From the NCBI GenBank assembly GCA_002337145.1, contig DDFK01000002.1, positions 1,488,868-1,552,867 of the forward strand: DNA of 64,000 nt. The letters are read 5' to 3'. Origin of the DNA: Chitinophagaceae bacterium UBA1930 (GTDB taxonomy: Bacteria > Bacteroidota > Bacteroidia > Chitinophagales > Chitinophagaceae). The position numbers and the translations under genes were made by a program. The notes beneath the pieces are model-generated. The model was not told where the DNA came from, did not search any database, and worked only from the letters and a program-made list of their open reading frames with translations. This document shows, piece by piece, positions 28,473 to 36,887 of the stretch. Each line of letters opens with the position of its first letter. The first letter of the stretch is position 1.

Positions 28473-29483
28473 TCATATTTCCACGATTGCTTTTATAACA
28501 CCTGTTGCAGGGTTTAACCAGCTTTCAAAATTGTCTTTCACTTCATTGAATTGCACCCTGTGTGTAATGTAGGTTGTTGGATTTACCAGTCCTTTTTTCA
28601 TGGAAGCAATTACATGTTCAAAGTCTTGCCTGGTGGCATTGCGACTGCTCATCAATGTGCTTTCACGCTTGTGGAATTCGGGATGGTTGAAAGTGATATC
28701 CCCTTTCTGTAGCCCTACCAGCACATACCGTCCACCATGTCCCAAAAACTGGAAAGCGTTGTTGATGGCTTTCAGGCTTCCGGTTGCATCAATTACCACA
28801 GTTGGCATATTGCCGTTGGTTATCTGTTCCAGTTTTTGCAAGGCATTTTCTGTTGCCGGGTTCACGGTATCCGTTACCTGTAGCTTTTCTTTACAGAACT
28901 GTAAACGGGTATCGTTAATGTCCATTGCAATTACCTTGCCTCCGGCTATCCTGGCAAACTCCATCGTGCCCAGGCCAATGGGGCCTGCACCTACTACCAA
29001 TACATATTCACCAGGCCCTACCCCTGCCCTACGCACACCGTGTGCACCAATGGCCAGCGGTTCAACCAGGGCCAGTTCATCGAAGCTGAGCCCTTCGCCG
29101 TGTACCAGACTGTATGATGGAACCGTTAGGTATTGCCGCATGCCGCCGTCTATATGCACACCGCATACCTTGATGTTTGCACAGCAGTTGGGCTTGCCCA
29201 TACGGCATGCAATGCAGGTGCCGCAATTGAAGTAGGGAATAAACGTGACCGCTTCGCCATTGTTGAAGCCTTGGGCATCTGTGGCCACAATGGTTGCGGC
29301 AAGTTCGTGACCCAGTATTCTTGGATAGTTGAAGAAAGGCTGTGTGCCTTCGTATGCATGAAGGTCGGTGCCGCAAATACCAACCCTTTCAATATTTAAT
29401 AAGGTTTCGCCAATAGCTGGCTCTGGGGCTTCTATCGTTGCATAGTCAAATTGGTGCGGTGTTGTACAGATTAATGCTTTCAT
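28473..29483 (-). CDS. Zinc-dependent alcohol dehydrogenase, RspB/sugar-acid type
   Basis: This 336-residue medium-chain dehydrogenase has catalytic zinc ligands in GICGTDLH and GHE, the structural zinc cluster CGTCIACRMGKPNC and the Rossmann motif VVGAGPIGLG. Its closest style is the L-galactonate/L-idonate or RspB-like branch that oxidises sugar acids or polyols. In this cluster it may oxidise the sugar, its lactone precursor or an intermediate; the exact step is not decided by sequence. It is cotranscribed with the SDR genes on either side. Confidence 0.83.
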   Translation of the reverse strand: MKALICTTPHQFDYATIEAPEPAIGETLLNIERVGICGTDLHAYEGTQPFFNYPRILGHELAATIVATDAQGFNNGEAVTFIPYFNCGTCIACRMGKPNCCANIKVCGVHIDGGMRQYLTVPSYSLVHGEGLSFDELALVEPLAIGAHGVRRAGVGPGEYVLVVGAGPIGLGTMEFARIAGGKVIAMDINDTRLQFCKEKLQVTDTVNPATENALQKLEQITNGNMPTVVIDATGSLKAINNAFQFLGHGGRYVLVGLQKGDITFNHPEFHKRESTLMSSRNATRQDFEHVIASMKKGLVNPTTYITHRVQFNEVKDNFESWLNPATGVIKAIVEI

Positions 29484-29519
29484 TGTTGCTGTTTTGTAAT
29501 TGCCGGGTTTTGCTGAATG

Positions 29520-29545
29520 GCTGATGGGTGCGACGCCACTGCAGT
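29520..29545. repeat. Intergenic element with core GGCGTCGCACCCAT (copy 4, minus orientation)
   Basis: ATGGGTGCGACGCC at 29524-29537 is the reverse complement of the core. On the minus strand it continues with CAGCCATTC, as in copy 1. It lies in the 95-nt gap between the dehydrogenase genes. Confidence 0.55.
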
Positions 29546-29578
29546 TGATGCATGTACGGTTGCCGGTTACATCAAAAT

Positions 29579-30367
29579 CTATGCATTGGCCAAAGCCCTG
29601 TCCAGGTGCACATAGCCGCCATCCACATGTATCATTTGCCCTGTGGTGTGCGATGATTTGCTGCTGATGAGGAATGCAACCGTGTTGGCAATTTCCTCAG
29701 CAGTGGTCATCCTATTTTCCAGCGGAATTTTCGATGTTATTTCCTGTAGCTTTTCTTTAGGGTTGCTTAATGTCTTGATCCAGGTTTCGTAAGCAGGCGT
29801 ATAGCATTCGGCCACAACTACTGCATTTACACGGATGCCATACTTCAATAGTTCTACGGCCCACTCCCTGGTGAGTGCATTACGGCCACCGTTGGCTGCG
29901 GCATAGGCCGATGTGTTGCCTTGGCCAGTTTCTGCAGTTTTGGATGTAATGTTTACAATAGCTCCTTTGCTCTTTATCAACGCTGGCAAAGCATGGTGTG
30001 CCATGAGGTAATAATGTACCAGGTTTCTGTGCAGGCTTTTCATGAATTGTTCATAGTTGCCGCTTTGCAGCCCCACACCATCATTAATGCCGGCATTGTT
30101 TATCAAGCCATCTATACGGTTGTATTTTTCAATAACAATAGCAATTGCTTTTTGGCAGTCTTGCGGGTTGGACAGTTCTGCAACAACGGAAATAGCCTTG
30201 CCGCCCTTTGCCTGTATGGCATCCACCACCAGTGTATTGTCTGCATCTTTTCTACCCACAACGGCCACAATGGCCCCTTCGGCCGCAAGCACATGGCATA
30301 TACCTTCGCCAATGCCTTTGGCACCGCCCGTTACGATGATTACTTTGTTGTTTAGCTGAAGATCCAT
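29579..30367 (-). CDS. SDR-family protein with Lys-to-Asn change in the active-site motif, L-fucose dehydrogenase-like
   Basis: This 262-residue short-chain dehydrogenase has the TGGAKGIG cofactor loop, NNAGIN and NITSKT. The usual YxxxK reads YAAAN: the codon at the lysine position is AAC, so the catalytic lysine is replaced by asparagine. The following NALTREWAVELLKYGIRVNAV and ECYTPAYETWI resemble L-fucose dehydrogenases of this superfamily. It is the first gene of the seven-gene minus-strand cluster. If active it would oxidise the free sugar to its lactone; the changed residue makes that uncertain. Confidence 0.8.
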   Translation of the reverse strand: MDLQLNNKVIIVTGGAKGIGEGICHVLAAEGAIVAVVGRKDADNTLVVDAIQAKGGKAISVVAELSNPQDCQKAIAIVIEKYNRIDGLINNAGINDGVGLQSGNYEQFMKSLHRNLVHYYLMAHHALPALIKSKGAIVNITSKTAETGQGNTSAYAAANGGRNALTREWAVELLKYGIRVNAVVVAECYTPAYETWIKTLSNPKEKLQEITSKIPLENRMTTAEEIANTVAFLISSKSSHTTGQMIHVDGGYVHLDRALANA

Positions 30368-30531
30368 CCTGTTTGGGTTTAACTTGAACTATGGTTTAGC
30401 ACTGCCAAACATAGAACTTTCCGTTGCAAACCTGTTTGTAACAATATGCTATTCAGATGTACAATCTTGCTTTTTATTACCCAATGCAGGCGTACCTGAA
30501 ATAGCCTGATGATGACTGTTTAATGAAGGGG

Positions 30532-31188
30532 TTACTTATTGGTTCCGTTCCTTTCTTTCTTTACATTCCTGTGCCTTTGTCTGGCAATATAAATGGTGGC
30601 AAGAAATAGCATCGGCACTTTAAAGAATAGCAGGAAGAAAGCAAGCTTGGGCAAGAAGAAACATAGGGCAATGCATAACAGCCCATTGATCATGTCCAGG
30701 TTGAACATGAGGCGGAAACGTTCCCGTTCCTGCATGGTTACTTTTTCGGTATCTATGAAATCGTGTTTGGTGTCTGCACTGTCCCAGATGGAGTTCTGGA
30801 AAATGGAGAGTGCGAGTATGTTGATGCTGTACAGGAACACGGCAGGTGCGTCGCCAAAATGGGTACTGAGTACGTTGGTGGAAAAAGGCAGTGTAACGAT
30901 AAAGAACAACCAACAGATGTTGTAGCCCATGGTGCGTTCGTTCATCTTATGGATGTAGGTGTACATCTGGTGATGCGTTCGCCAGAAACTGGCAATATTG
31001 ATGAAGGAAAGAAAAAAGGCGAGGTAATTTTTCCAGGGCAGCCAGAGATCAGGGAAACGGATGTGGCGGCCATCCGGTACCTGCAATTTGAGGTCGAGGG
31101 CCAACAGGGTAATGGCAATGGCAACAATGGCATCGCTGAAAAACAGTACGCGTTCAAAAGGCACTTCTCTTTTTTTCATATTGCCCAT
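30532..31188 (-). CDS. TMEM175-family potassium channel-like membrane protein (DUF1211)
   Basis: This 218-residue protein has about six membrane helices. The first contains RVLFFSDAIVAIAITLLAL, the FSD signature of TMEM175 channels, which in bacteria form tetrameric potassium-leak channels. The ATG at 31188 is chosen because a TACCTTTG element lies 5 nt upstream; the ORF extends in frame to 31269 without family similarity. It is divergently arranged with the LysR gene. Confidence 0.85.
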   Translation of the reverse strand: MGNMKKREVPFERVLFFSDAIVAIAITLLALDLKLQVPDGRHIRFPDLWLPWKNYLAFFLSFINIASFWRTHHQMYTYIHKMNERTMGYNICWLFFIVTLPFSTNVLSTHFGDAPAVFLYSINILALSIFQNSIWDSADTKHDFIDTEKVTMQERERFRLMFNLDMINGLLCIALCFFLPKLAFFLLFFKVPMLFLATIYIARQRHRNVKKERNGTNK

Positions 31189-31193
31189 GTGTA

Positions 31194-31201
31194 CAAAGGT
31201 A
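31194..31201 (-). promoter_or_regulatory. -7 element upstream of the TMEM175-like gene
   Basis: On the minus strand this reads TACCTTTG, an exact TAnnTTTG match. The ATG at 31188 is only five bases further, so the mRNA leader would be very short. It decides the start-codon choice. Confidence 0.45.
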
Positions 31202-31364
31202 TTGGGTATGGCTGCAAAATGCTGTTTCTGTAGGAAGCCATTCGTGAATGGCAAGTATCTATTAAACAAGAATCACTGCAAATATATTGTACGTTTTTGT
31301 AGCTGTACCCAATCTGCATAAAGCCTCATTTGTTACTTGTAATTCCTATGACCAAGCCGATCGT

Positions 31365-31372
31365 TATATTTG
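31365..31372 (+). promoter_or_regulatory. -7 element upstream of the LysR gene
   Basis: TATATTTG matches TAnnTTTG and ends 4 nt before the ATG at 31377. The transcript would be nearly leaderless. No -33 element at the standard spacing was found. Confidence 0.45.
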
Positions 31373-31376
31373 ACAG

Positions 31377-32273
31377 ATGTTTGATTTCAGATTAAAAGTA
31401 TTCCATACGGTTGCAAAACGGCTGAATTTTACCAGGGCCGCCGAAGAGCTGTTTATTACGCAACCTGCCGTAACGAAGCACATTCACGAAATAGAAACAT
31501 TCTATCGGTGCAAGTTGTTTGAACGTAATGGCACAAAAATAAAGTTAACGGCTGCTGGCTTTACGCTATTGGCCCATACCGAAAAACTGTTCAATATTTA
31601 TAGGGATATTGAATTTGACCTGGCGGCATTGAATGAAAATGTAAAAGGTAAGCTGAAATTGGGTGCAAGTACCACTGTTGCACAATATGTGCTGCCACCA
31701 TACCTTGCTTTGTTCAAACAGAAATTCCCTGACATCCATATTGAACTTACAGATGGGAACACAGAACATATTGAGCATCTATTGACTGAAAACAAAATTG
31801 ATTTTGGTATTGTGGAAGGACAATCCAAACGGCAACATATAAAATATACGCCCTTTATTAAAGACGAGATCGTGCTTTGCACCAGCAATGCAAACAAGTC
31901 GCTAAAAAAGGCAGTCGTTACGTTGAATGATCTACACAAGCTTCCCTTGATTGTACGGGAACAAGGTTCTGGTTCATTAGAAGTAATGATTGCTGCCTTA
32001 AAAAAAGTGAATGTGAAATTTTCACAACTGTCAATTGAAATGGTTTTAGAAAGTAGTGAAAGCATGAAGTCTTACCTGCTCCATTCAGATGCTTTTGCAT
32101 TCCTGTCCATTCATTCCATTTACAAAGAATTAAAAGGCAATGAAATGAAAATTATTGATATCAAAGGTTTACAAGTGGAACGGTATTTTTATTTCATCAC
32201 ACAGCAAGGCGATACGCATCATTTAAAAGAGCTGTTCCTGAAATTCATGTCGGGCAATAACTTTAAGTTATAA
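31377..32273 (+). CDS. LysR-family transcriptional regulator
   Basis: This 298-residue protein has an N-terminal winged HTH (FHTVAKRLNFTRAAEELFITQPAVTKHIHEIE split over residues 9-40) and a C-terminal effector-binding domain with LKLGASTTVAQYVLPPYLA and LPLIVREQGSGS. It is 69 nt upstream of a YeiH-type transporter in the same direction, the same pairing as E. coli yeiE-yeiH. It probably controls that transporter and perhaps sulfur metabolism; the effector is unknown. Confidence 0.9.
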   Translation: MFDFRLKVFHTVAKRLNFTRAAEELFITQPAVTKHIHEIETFYRCKLFERNGTKIKLTAAGFTLLAHTEKLFNIYRDIEFDLAALNENVKGKLKLGASTTVAQYVLPPYLALFKQKFPDIHIELTDGNTEHIEHLLTENKIDFGIVEGQSKRQHIKYTPFIKDEIVLCTSNANKSLKKAVVTLNDLHKLPLIVREQGSGSLEVMIAALKKVNVKFSQLSIEMVLESSESMKSYLLHSDAFAFLSIHSIYKELKGNEMKIIDIKGLQVERYFYFITQQGDTHHLKELFLKFMSGNNFKL

Positions 32274-32342
32274 CGCATAGCCAAATGTCATTTCCCCACC
32301 TTTGCTAGATTTTTCACTTTTGCATTGAAAAATATCAATGAA

Positions 32343-33314
32343 ATGGAACGCAACACATCCCTTGACCATGGCAGGGAAAACTTTTTGAACTTAAGCATTG
32401 CAAGCAGGAAAAGCATATTCTTACTGGTACTGTTATTGTGCCTATCGCCTTATATATCGCCACCAATTGCATTGCTTCTCGGAATAGCAATAGCACAATT
32501 TGTAGGGCATCCATACCTGCACCTCAATCACAAGGCCACGCATTTGCTGTTGCAGGTTTCTGTGGTTGGGCTTGGTTTCGGAATGAACGTAAATACGGCA
32601 TTAAAGGCAGGGAAGGAAGGCATCCTCTTCACGATTGTTTCTATTTTCAGCACATTGGTATTGGGATATTTTAGCGGTAAATTGTTGAAGGTAGAAAAGA
32701 AGACTTCCTTCCTGATTTCTGCAGGAACTGCCATTTGTGGCGGTAGTGCTATTGCTGCCATCTCTCCTGTTATCAAAGCCGATGAAAAAGAAGTGAGCGT
32801 TGCATTGGGAACGATCTTTATACTCAATTCCATTGCACTTTTCGTATTCCCTTTTATTGGTGCTCAATTGCATTTATCACAATCCCATTTCGGGTTATGG
32901 TGTGCCATCGCCATTCATGATACAAGTTCCGTTGTTGGTGCGGCAAGCAAATACGGAAATGATGCCTTACAGATTGCGACAACTATAAAATTGACAAGGG
33001 CATTGTGGATCATTCCAATTGCTTTCCTGAGCAGTCTTGCTTTCAAATCGAAAGACAAAAAAATCAAGATACCTTATTTCATTGGGTTGTTTGTTGTGGC
33101 AATCATTGTAAATACCTATATGCCATTTGCACAAAAATTCAGTAGCTATATCCTGCAGGTTTCCAAGTCGGGATTGACACTTACCTTGTTTTTAATCGGC
33201 TGCGGATTATCCAGAAAAGCATTGGCTTCGGTTGGCTTCAAGCCCATGTTGCAGGGATTGTTGTTGTGGATCGTAATTTCTTTTACAACATTGTTGGTTA
33301 TACTTTATTTGTAA
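32343..33314 (+). CDS. YeiH/UPF0324-family membrane transporter
   Basis: This 323-residue protein has about ten membrane helices. Family landmarks are VSVVGLGFGMN, SAGTAICGGSAIAAISPVI, GLWCAIAIHDTSSVVGAA and LTLFLIGCGLS. Members are annotated as putative sulfate exporters without direct proof in most species. The ATG at 32343 is preferred to an in-frame TTG at 32325. It is the last gene of the LysR-transporter pair. Confidence 0.87.
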   Translation: MERNTSLDHGRENFLNLSIASRKSIFLLVLLLCLSPYISPPIALLLGIAIAQFVGHPYLHLNHKATHLLLQVSVVGLGFGMNVNTALKAGKEGILFTIVSIFSTLVLGYFSGKLLKVEKKTSFLISAGTAICGGSAIAAISPVIKADEKEVSVALGTIFILNSIALFVFPFIGAQLHLSQSHFGLWCAIAIHDTSSVVGAASKYGNDALQIATTIKLTRALWIIPIAFLSSLAFKSKDKKIKIPYFIGLFVVAIIVNTYMPFAQKFSSYILQVSKSGLTLTLFLIGCGLSRKALASVGFKPMLQGLLLWIVISFTTLLVILYL

Positions 33315-33387
33315 TACATAGAATAAAAAATGGCAGACAAATGCTGATTTGGCTTGAGTCGTGTCTGGCTTAATGTTCACTAATAAT

Positions 33388-33609
33388 TTATCGTTGCTTT
33401 GATCCAGTGCTATTGCCCCTCATTCTTTTTATTCCATACCCCAGACCTGCCGCAACCAGCAGGCTAAGGCCACCATCTACAGGCACTTCATCCACATCGC
33501 CACCAATACTGGGTGGTTGGGCATGGGCAATAGTGGCCACGGCCAGCAACAGCAGGCAACAGGCAATAATTTTATGGTTTTTCAAAATATGGTAGCGTAT
33601 CTTTTTCAT
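33388..33609 (-). CDS. Small exported protein with PVDGGLSLLVAAG C-terminal motif (copy 2)
   Basis: This 73-residue protein has a signal peptide (IIACCLLLLAVATIAHAQ), a short linker (PPSIGGDVDEV), then PVDGGLSLLVAAGLGYG and a basic tail (KRMRGNSTGSKQR). The core motif is identical to copy 1 at 19071-19262 except for V/I and V/L changes. It lies 19 nt downstream of a T9SS type A gene. The near-identity of the motif, compared with the divergent remainder, shows that the C-terminal signal is what is conserved. Confidence 0.75.
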   Translation of the reverse strand: MKKIRYHILKNHKIIACCLLLLAVATIAHAQPPSIGGDVDEVPVDGGLSLLVAAGLGYGIKRMRGNSTGSKQR

Positions 33610-33628
33610 GTATCAGTGTTTGGTTATA

Positions 33629-36034
33629 CTAAAACTTGATAATTTTTTTACTAAGCGATTCCTTTCCATTGCTGGCCTGTATAATGTACATGCCCATGCC
33701 AACATTGCCCACTTGTATACTGACTGTGCCATTGGAAAGGTTGCTGGCGGTTGCCAGTTTTCGACCTAACAAGTCGCTAACGGTAACAGTAACAGGTTCG
33801 CTGCTGCCAGCTATATCCAGCCTGATGGTATTGCTGCCCATATTGCCCAGCACTTTCACATCAAAAGCCTGCATGGCCGTAATTGGTAAGGCCTTAGTGA
33901 ATTCCAGAACGAACCTCTCCTCACCCCTACTCTCTGCATCCTGTGTTACAGAGAAAGGGTAAGCAGTGCCCTCCTTCAGCTCCGTTCTTGTATGCAGGAA
34001 ATTGTCCTTTAGGTAGCCATTATAGTTTGCAGGCAAGCTATTGTTGCCAACCTTAAACACATAGTCTCCCGTAAGTGCACTGAAGCCAAGGTTAATACTG
34101 TCCAGTTGTTGTCTTGCATCAATGCCCAGGTATCTATTGTCCGCCGTCTTGCTGTACAGATTCACATTGTCGTTCCAGAACTTCTCCAGGTCGTTCCGGT
34201 CGTTGCCATTCTTTGTGGCATTGTTGTCCATCCTGACAAAGAATTTGTCCAGCAGCATTCCATCCTGCCCAACCTGTAATTCAAGATGGGAAATGGTTTC
34301 CTGTGTACGAAAGAGACCTGTTTGCAAGGTACCTGTGGTGTTGAGGTCTGTTGATGCGGTGATGTTATAAGGGGTTGTGCTGCTTGGCTTGTATGCTATT
34401 GCACCCATTACTGGAATGGTAGTAGTTGTAGCCGAAGAAAGCACGGCAGACCAGTTTCCGGCCTTTGTCCTTTGCAGGGACTGTGTGCCACCCTGGGCAA
34501 TGGTGTACACATAATAGGAAACAGCGGTGCCATTGGTGAGTGCACTTGTTTTTACAGGTGCCGCATAGGGATTGCCCACCAATATAAAGTTGGCTGTGTT
34601 GGTAGGTGCAATGCTTACGGTATTGCCATTTAATGTACCCGTAGCCTTATAGGTAAATGCAGTGGGGCCACCTGTATAGTTGCTGCCCGTAACCTCGCTT
34701 GCCAACCCACGTATGAATAGTGCGTAAGCCGTGTTAGCGGCCAGTGTACTGCCCGTTACATTGCTCCATGCATTGGTGCTGTTGCTAAAGGTTCTTGCAT
34801 CGGTAAGCCCGCTTGCCTGTACCGTTGTGGTTATAGAAATATTATTGCTTGAAGCAAGGGTGGATATGGCCTGTGCCGTGGTGAACGGGTTGGAGAATAT
34901 ACGCCAACCCCGCTGCCCGATCATGTCCTGTTGCAGGGTTACATTGCCACTCAGGTTGGCATAGGTGCCGGTTATTGCACCACCGGGTGCAATGGAAAGC
35001 AGGCCACTGGTTATAAACGTGCCTGCTAAAAGATTAAGTGTACCGCCAAAGGCCAGGGCATTGCCCGAAAGCGTGCTTGCTGCTGCAATGACCATTGTGC
35101 CCGTTCCGGCAATGCCATTACCATTATTGGTGATATTGCCATTTACCGTAACGGTAATGCCCGTTGTGCCCAATGCATAGCCACTGTTGATGGTGAGCGA
35201 CTTACAGGTAAAGCCTGGCGGGGCCGTATTGCTGGCTATCACAGCGTCCTGGCTGCTTGAAGGCGTACCATTGTTCCAGGTACTGCCATTCCAGGTGGTG
35301 CTGGTTGGTGTACACGTAGGTGGCAATGCAAAAGGATTAATATCATCGGTAGACCAATTGGATGGAGTATTAATAGTCGTAGCAAGGGCTAAGGTTGCAC
35401 CTGTATTACTGGTACAGTTGTATCTGGCATTGTCTACTTCTGTCGTAAACCAAATGGCTGTTGTGCCAGTTGTTAGCCCAGGCGGTTTCGCACTTCTATT
35501 GGTACTAACCAGCGAGCCGTCCCAATTATTGGCATCCGAATCAGCACCATCACCGGCCACGGTACAAACATTCATGTGGATACCAGCAATAAATGTTGGG
35601 GATGTAGAAGCACCTTGAAAGGCAAGCACTTGGTCGCCAGTAGTTGCCAGTGAAAGCCCGGCACTTGCGTTTGAAGTATTCGCAACAGAACCATTGGCAA
35701 CACCATCAATTAAAGCTGAGAGGCCTCCAATTTTTACCTGAGTGCCCTGAGCCAAAGCTCCGGAACAGGTCCATGTAATCACGCCTTCATTTGTTGCAAG
35801 GGCACTTGTTGCAGAAAGCCATCCATTATCGGTGAAGGAAATAATGGTACCGTTGGAAATTCCCCCACTTCGTGTGATCATAAAACTAAAAGTATCCAGT
35901 GCCGGGGCCGTATTGTCAGAATTATAACCTGTAAAAGCAATATCGCCAGCAGAAAGTGTGGTTTGGGCATCTGAAAAAAAGCCAAACAGGCAACCTATAA
36001 TTATACCACTAAGGGATCTGGTAAAACTGTTCAT
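33629..36034 (-). CDS. T9SS type A secreted protein, 801 residues
   Basis: A signal peptide precedes TTLSAGDIAFTGYN, which starts a domain (about 24-235) seen in secreted Bacteroidota proteins with a lamin-tail-like or nuclease-associated fold. A parallel-beta-like stretch follows (about 235-370). Residues 370-700 match the module in the 1208-residue protein at 19290-22916: RGWRIFSNPF, FILVGNPYAAPVKT, FRTQE, YLKDNFLHTRTEL and RFVLEF. The C-terminus (DLLGRKLA, GMYIIQA, KKIIKF) is a T9SS type A sorting domain. It lies 112 nt downstream of a LytTR regulator gene and directly upstream of the small CTERM gene. Function unknown. Confidence 0.8.
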   Translation of the reverse strand: MNSFTRSLSGIIIGCLFGFFSDAQTTLSAGDIAFTGYNSDNTAPALDTFSFMITRSGGISNGTIISFTDNGWLSATSALATNEGVITWTCSGALAQGTQVKIGGLSALIDGVANGSVANTSNASAGLSLATTGDQVLAFQGASTSPTFIAGIHMNVCTVAGDGADSDANNWDGSLVSTNRSAKPPGLTTGTTAIWFTTEVDNARYNCTSNTGATLALATTINTPSNWSTDDINPFALPPTCTPTSTTWNGSTWNNGTPSSSQDAVIASNTAPPGFTCKSLTINSGYALGTTGITVTVNGNITNNGNGIAGTGTMVIAAASTLSGNALAFGGTLNLLAGTFITSGLLSIAPGGAITGTYANLSGNVTLQQDMIGQRGWRIFSNPFTTAQAISTLASSNNISITTTVQASGLTDARTFSNSTNAWSNVTGSTLAANTAYALFIRGLASEVTGSNYTGGPTAFTYKATGTLNGNTVSIAPTNTANFILVGNPYAAPVKTSALTNGTAVSYYVYTIAQGGTQSLQRTKAGNWSAVLSSATTTTIPVMGAIAYKPSSTTPYNITASTDLNTTGTLQTGLFRTQETISHLELQVGQDGMLLDKFFVRMDNNATKNGNDRNDLEKFWNDNVNLYSKTADNRYLGIDARQQLDSINLGFSALTGDYVFKVGNNSLPANYNGYLKDNFLHTRTELKEGTAYPFSVTQDAESRGEERFVLEFTKALPITAMQAFDVKVLGNMGSNTIRLDIAGSSEPVTVTVSDLLGRKLATASNLSNGTVSIQVGNVGMGMYIIQASNGKESLSKKIIKF

Positions 36035-36083
36035 TTGAGTACATTTATTGTAGTACCCAAATTTCTTTACCAGTTTTTATAAC

Positions 36084-36105
36084 CACTTACCCACTTTGGT
36101 AAGTG
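36084..36105. promoter_or_regulatory. Palindrome upstream of the second T9SS cassette
   Basis: CACTTACC (36084-36091) and GGTAAGTG (36098-36105) form an 8-bp inverted repeat with a 6-nt spacer. It sits between the response-regulator stop (36147) and the T9SS start (36034). No T-run follows on the minus strand, so an operator is more likely than a terminator. Binding by the LytTR regulator is a guess. Confidence 0.4.
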
Positions 36106-36146
36106 CTGGTATTTAATGAGTAAGTGTATATGTCTGTTGAGCGTAA

Positions 36147-36887
36147 TTAAATATAATTCTGGAACGCAGTTAGGATTGATGCTTTTTTCCGATGAGAGAT
36201 GGGAACGATAGTTCCATCTCTCATTACAATTACGCCCCCATCTTTATTCAGGTATTTTTTTACGTGTTGCATGTTTATCAGGTGGGAATGGTGTACACGC
36301 TGAAAATTATAGCCGGAAAATTGTGCTTCTAAGTCTTTCAAGGTTTTGGCAATCAATAACCGTTCCTGGTTAATAAAAAAAATGTTGCAGTAGTTATTGT
36401 CGCTTTCGCAACGGACAATGTCGTCTACATAATGTAGGCTGTATCCTTCTGATGTAGAGAAGCCTATCATCTTATCATTGCTGCTTAACTGTTGCACCAA
36501 TTTCTGTAATTGTGCAAACTGCTTGTTGGCATCAAAAGAACCCATCTTTGCAACGGCTTCTGCCAATTGATGGTTATTGATGGGCTTCAATAAATAGTCC
36601 ATTGCATTTACCCTAAAAGCCTGTATGGCATATTGATTATAGGCAGTTACAAAAATAACTTTGCTATTTTTCCATGCTGCTTTTTCAAGTACGTCAAAGC
36701 CGCTACCATCGCCCAATTGGATATCGAGAAAAACCAGGTCTGGCTGAAAATTGTCCATTGCTTCCACAGCAGATGCAACACTATTTGCTTCTGCAATGAT
36801 TTTTATGGTTGCCACATTTTCCTGCAGGGCATCTTTCAATGCCATTCTTGATTGTGGCTCATCATCAATAATTATGCAACGTGTCAT
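36147..36887 (-). CDS. LytTR-family response regulator
   Basis: This 246-residue protein has a receiver domain (IIIDDEPQSR, LVFLDIQLGDGSG with the phospho-acceptor Asp, VTAYNQYAIQAF, YLLKPI) and a C-terminal LytTR DNA-binding domain (about 140-245; HYVDDIVRCESDNNYC, FQRVHHSHLINMQHV). It overlaps the upstream histidine kinase by ATGA and forms a two-component pair with it. Its likely targets include the T9SS cassette immediately downstream. Confidence 0.93.
   Translation of the reverse strand: MTRCIIIDDEPQSRMALKDALQENVATIKIIAEANSVASAVEAMDNFQPDLVFLDIQLGDGSGFDVLEKAAWKNSKVIFVTAYNQYAIQAFRVNAMDYLLKPINNHQLAEAVAKMGSFDANKQFAQLQKLVQQLSSNDKMIGFSTSEGYSLHYVDDIVRCESDNNYCNIFFINQERLLIAKTLKDLEAQFSGYNFQRVHHSHLINMQHVKKYLNKDGGVIVMRDGTIVPISHRKKASILTAFQNYI

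Noticed and set aside
19071..36034. Exosortase or other sorting enzyme encoded beside the CTERM-like proteins
   Set aside because: No membrane protease or exosortase-like gene was found near either cassette; if one exists it is outside the window.
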